The notes under the pieces were generated by a model, which was not told the origin of the DNA, ran no database searches, and worked only from the letters and a program-made list of their open reading frames with translations. Below, in pieces: positions 63,623 through 64,000 of a DNA stretch of 64,000 nt. Within the stretch, counting starts at the first letter, position 1. Each line of letters opens with the position of its first letter. The stretch lies in contig OY751489.1 in the NCBI GenBank assembly GCA_963565915.1, positions 4,154,001-4,218,000 on the forward strand. Reading direction: 5' to 3'. This DNA is from Entoloma clypeatum. Lineage: Eukaryota; Basidiomycota; Agaricomycetes; Agaricales; Entolomataceae. The translations under genes and the position numbers were made by a program.

Positions 63623-64000
63623 TGGAGAGTGGATAGTATCACCACAGCGGTCCCGATAAGGAACAGAGCGGTCGTACTGTACACAACAATAGCGCATATT
63701 TGCAACACAATTCTGTTGCATGGAAACTTCTGTTGAGGTGACATGCCAAATTTGGATAGTGTGATGGATGCGAGTGCACTGAATGGGCCAAGTGCTCCTC
63801 ATCCATTTCTTCTCCACGGAAAGTATATGCAGATGTTCTCCATTTGATTATATGTATTAGGCACCATTGGACACAACCACATCACCATAACATCTGCCTT
63901 GGGGGAATAGTGGTACTAATATGTAGATTGTGGTTGGACATCATCAATTCATCAGCAAATCCTGGTTTTTGGCGAAGTTTGTTGCAGTTTGCTGAAGATG
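63623..64000. other. Right edge: no feature recognised
   Basis: About 380 bp following the secreted protein gene, moderately AT-rich, containing no repeat or frame that could be assigned. Confidence 0.5.

Overview
The window is transposon-dense eukaryotic DNA, most likely from a mushroom-forming basidiomycete (Agaricomycetes). Three observations point there: short GT-AG introns of 54-66 nt, a tyrosine-recombinase retrotransposon of the kind common in that group, and Ty3/gypsy Gag proteins with a DPNAMDID motif next to the zinc knuckle. No housekeeping gene was recognised. The only likely host genes are two small secreted cysteine-rich protein genes at the right end. The species cannot be named from the sequence.

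Layout. Two copies of one roughly 27-28 kb block lie in the same orientation: copy A (1-29071) and copy B (29272-about 55240), separated by exactly 200 N. In order, each block holds a decayed Ty3/gypsy element inserted in an older DDE transposase gene; a large inverted repeat whose arms carry Tc1-like elements; a spacer with 20-bp minisatellites, an internally deleted LINE and a tRNA-like SINE head; and a tyrosine-recombinase (Ngaro/DIRS-type) retrotransposon. Later events differ between the copies. A gained a 1.76 kb LINE inside the gypsy and a 6.3 kb Gag-only copia element inside the right palindrome arm. B gained a complete chromodomain Ty3/gypsy element (47633-53624) with indistinguishable LTRs, the one element here that looks recently active. 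A and B may be a real duplication or two haplotypes joined by the scaffolder.

Most striking signals. (1) Within each copy the two palindrome arms agree with each other and differ from the other copy at many diagnostic sites. The Tc1 elements are 1613/1613 bp in A and 1620/1620 bp in B, which is the signature of arm-to-arm gene conversion. (2) The copia element carries about 20 dispersed GC-rich mini-hairpins (GCGCC...GGCTGC) through its mostly non-coding interior. (3) Both gypsy families have a 10-nt primer-binding site complementary to the predicted 5' end of their own RNA, with a TATA-like box 33-36 nt upstream, pointing to Tf1-type self-priming. (4) The chromovirus and a LINE-like fragment are strongly enriched in CGGA/TCCG.

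Right end (56184-64000). A G/C-skewed repeat-rich element with long imperfect inverted repeats is followed by two divergent tandem units (about 59330-61280 and 61895-63625). Each unit ends in a paralogous six-cysteine secreted protein gene with one conserved small intron.
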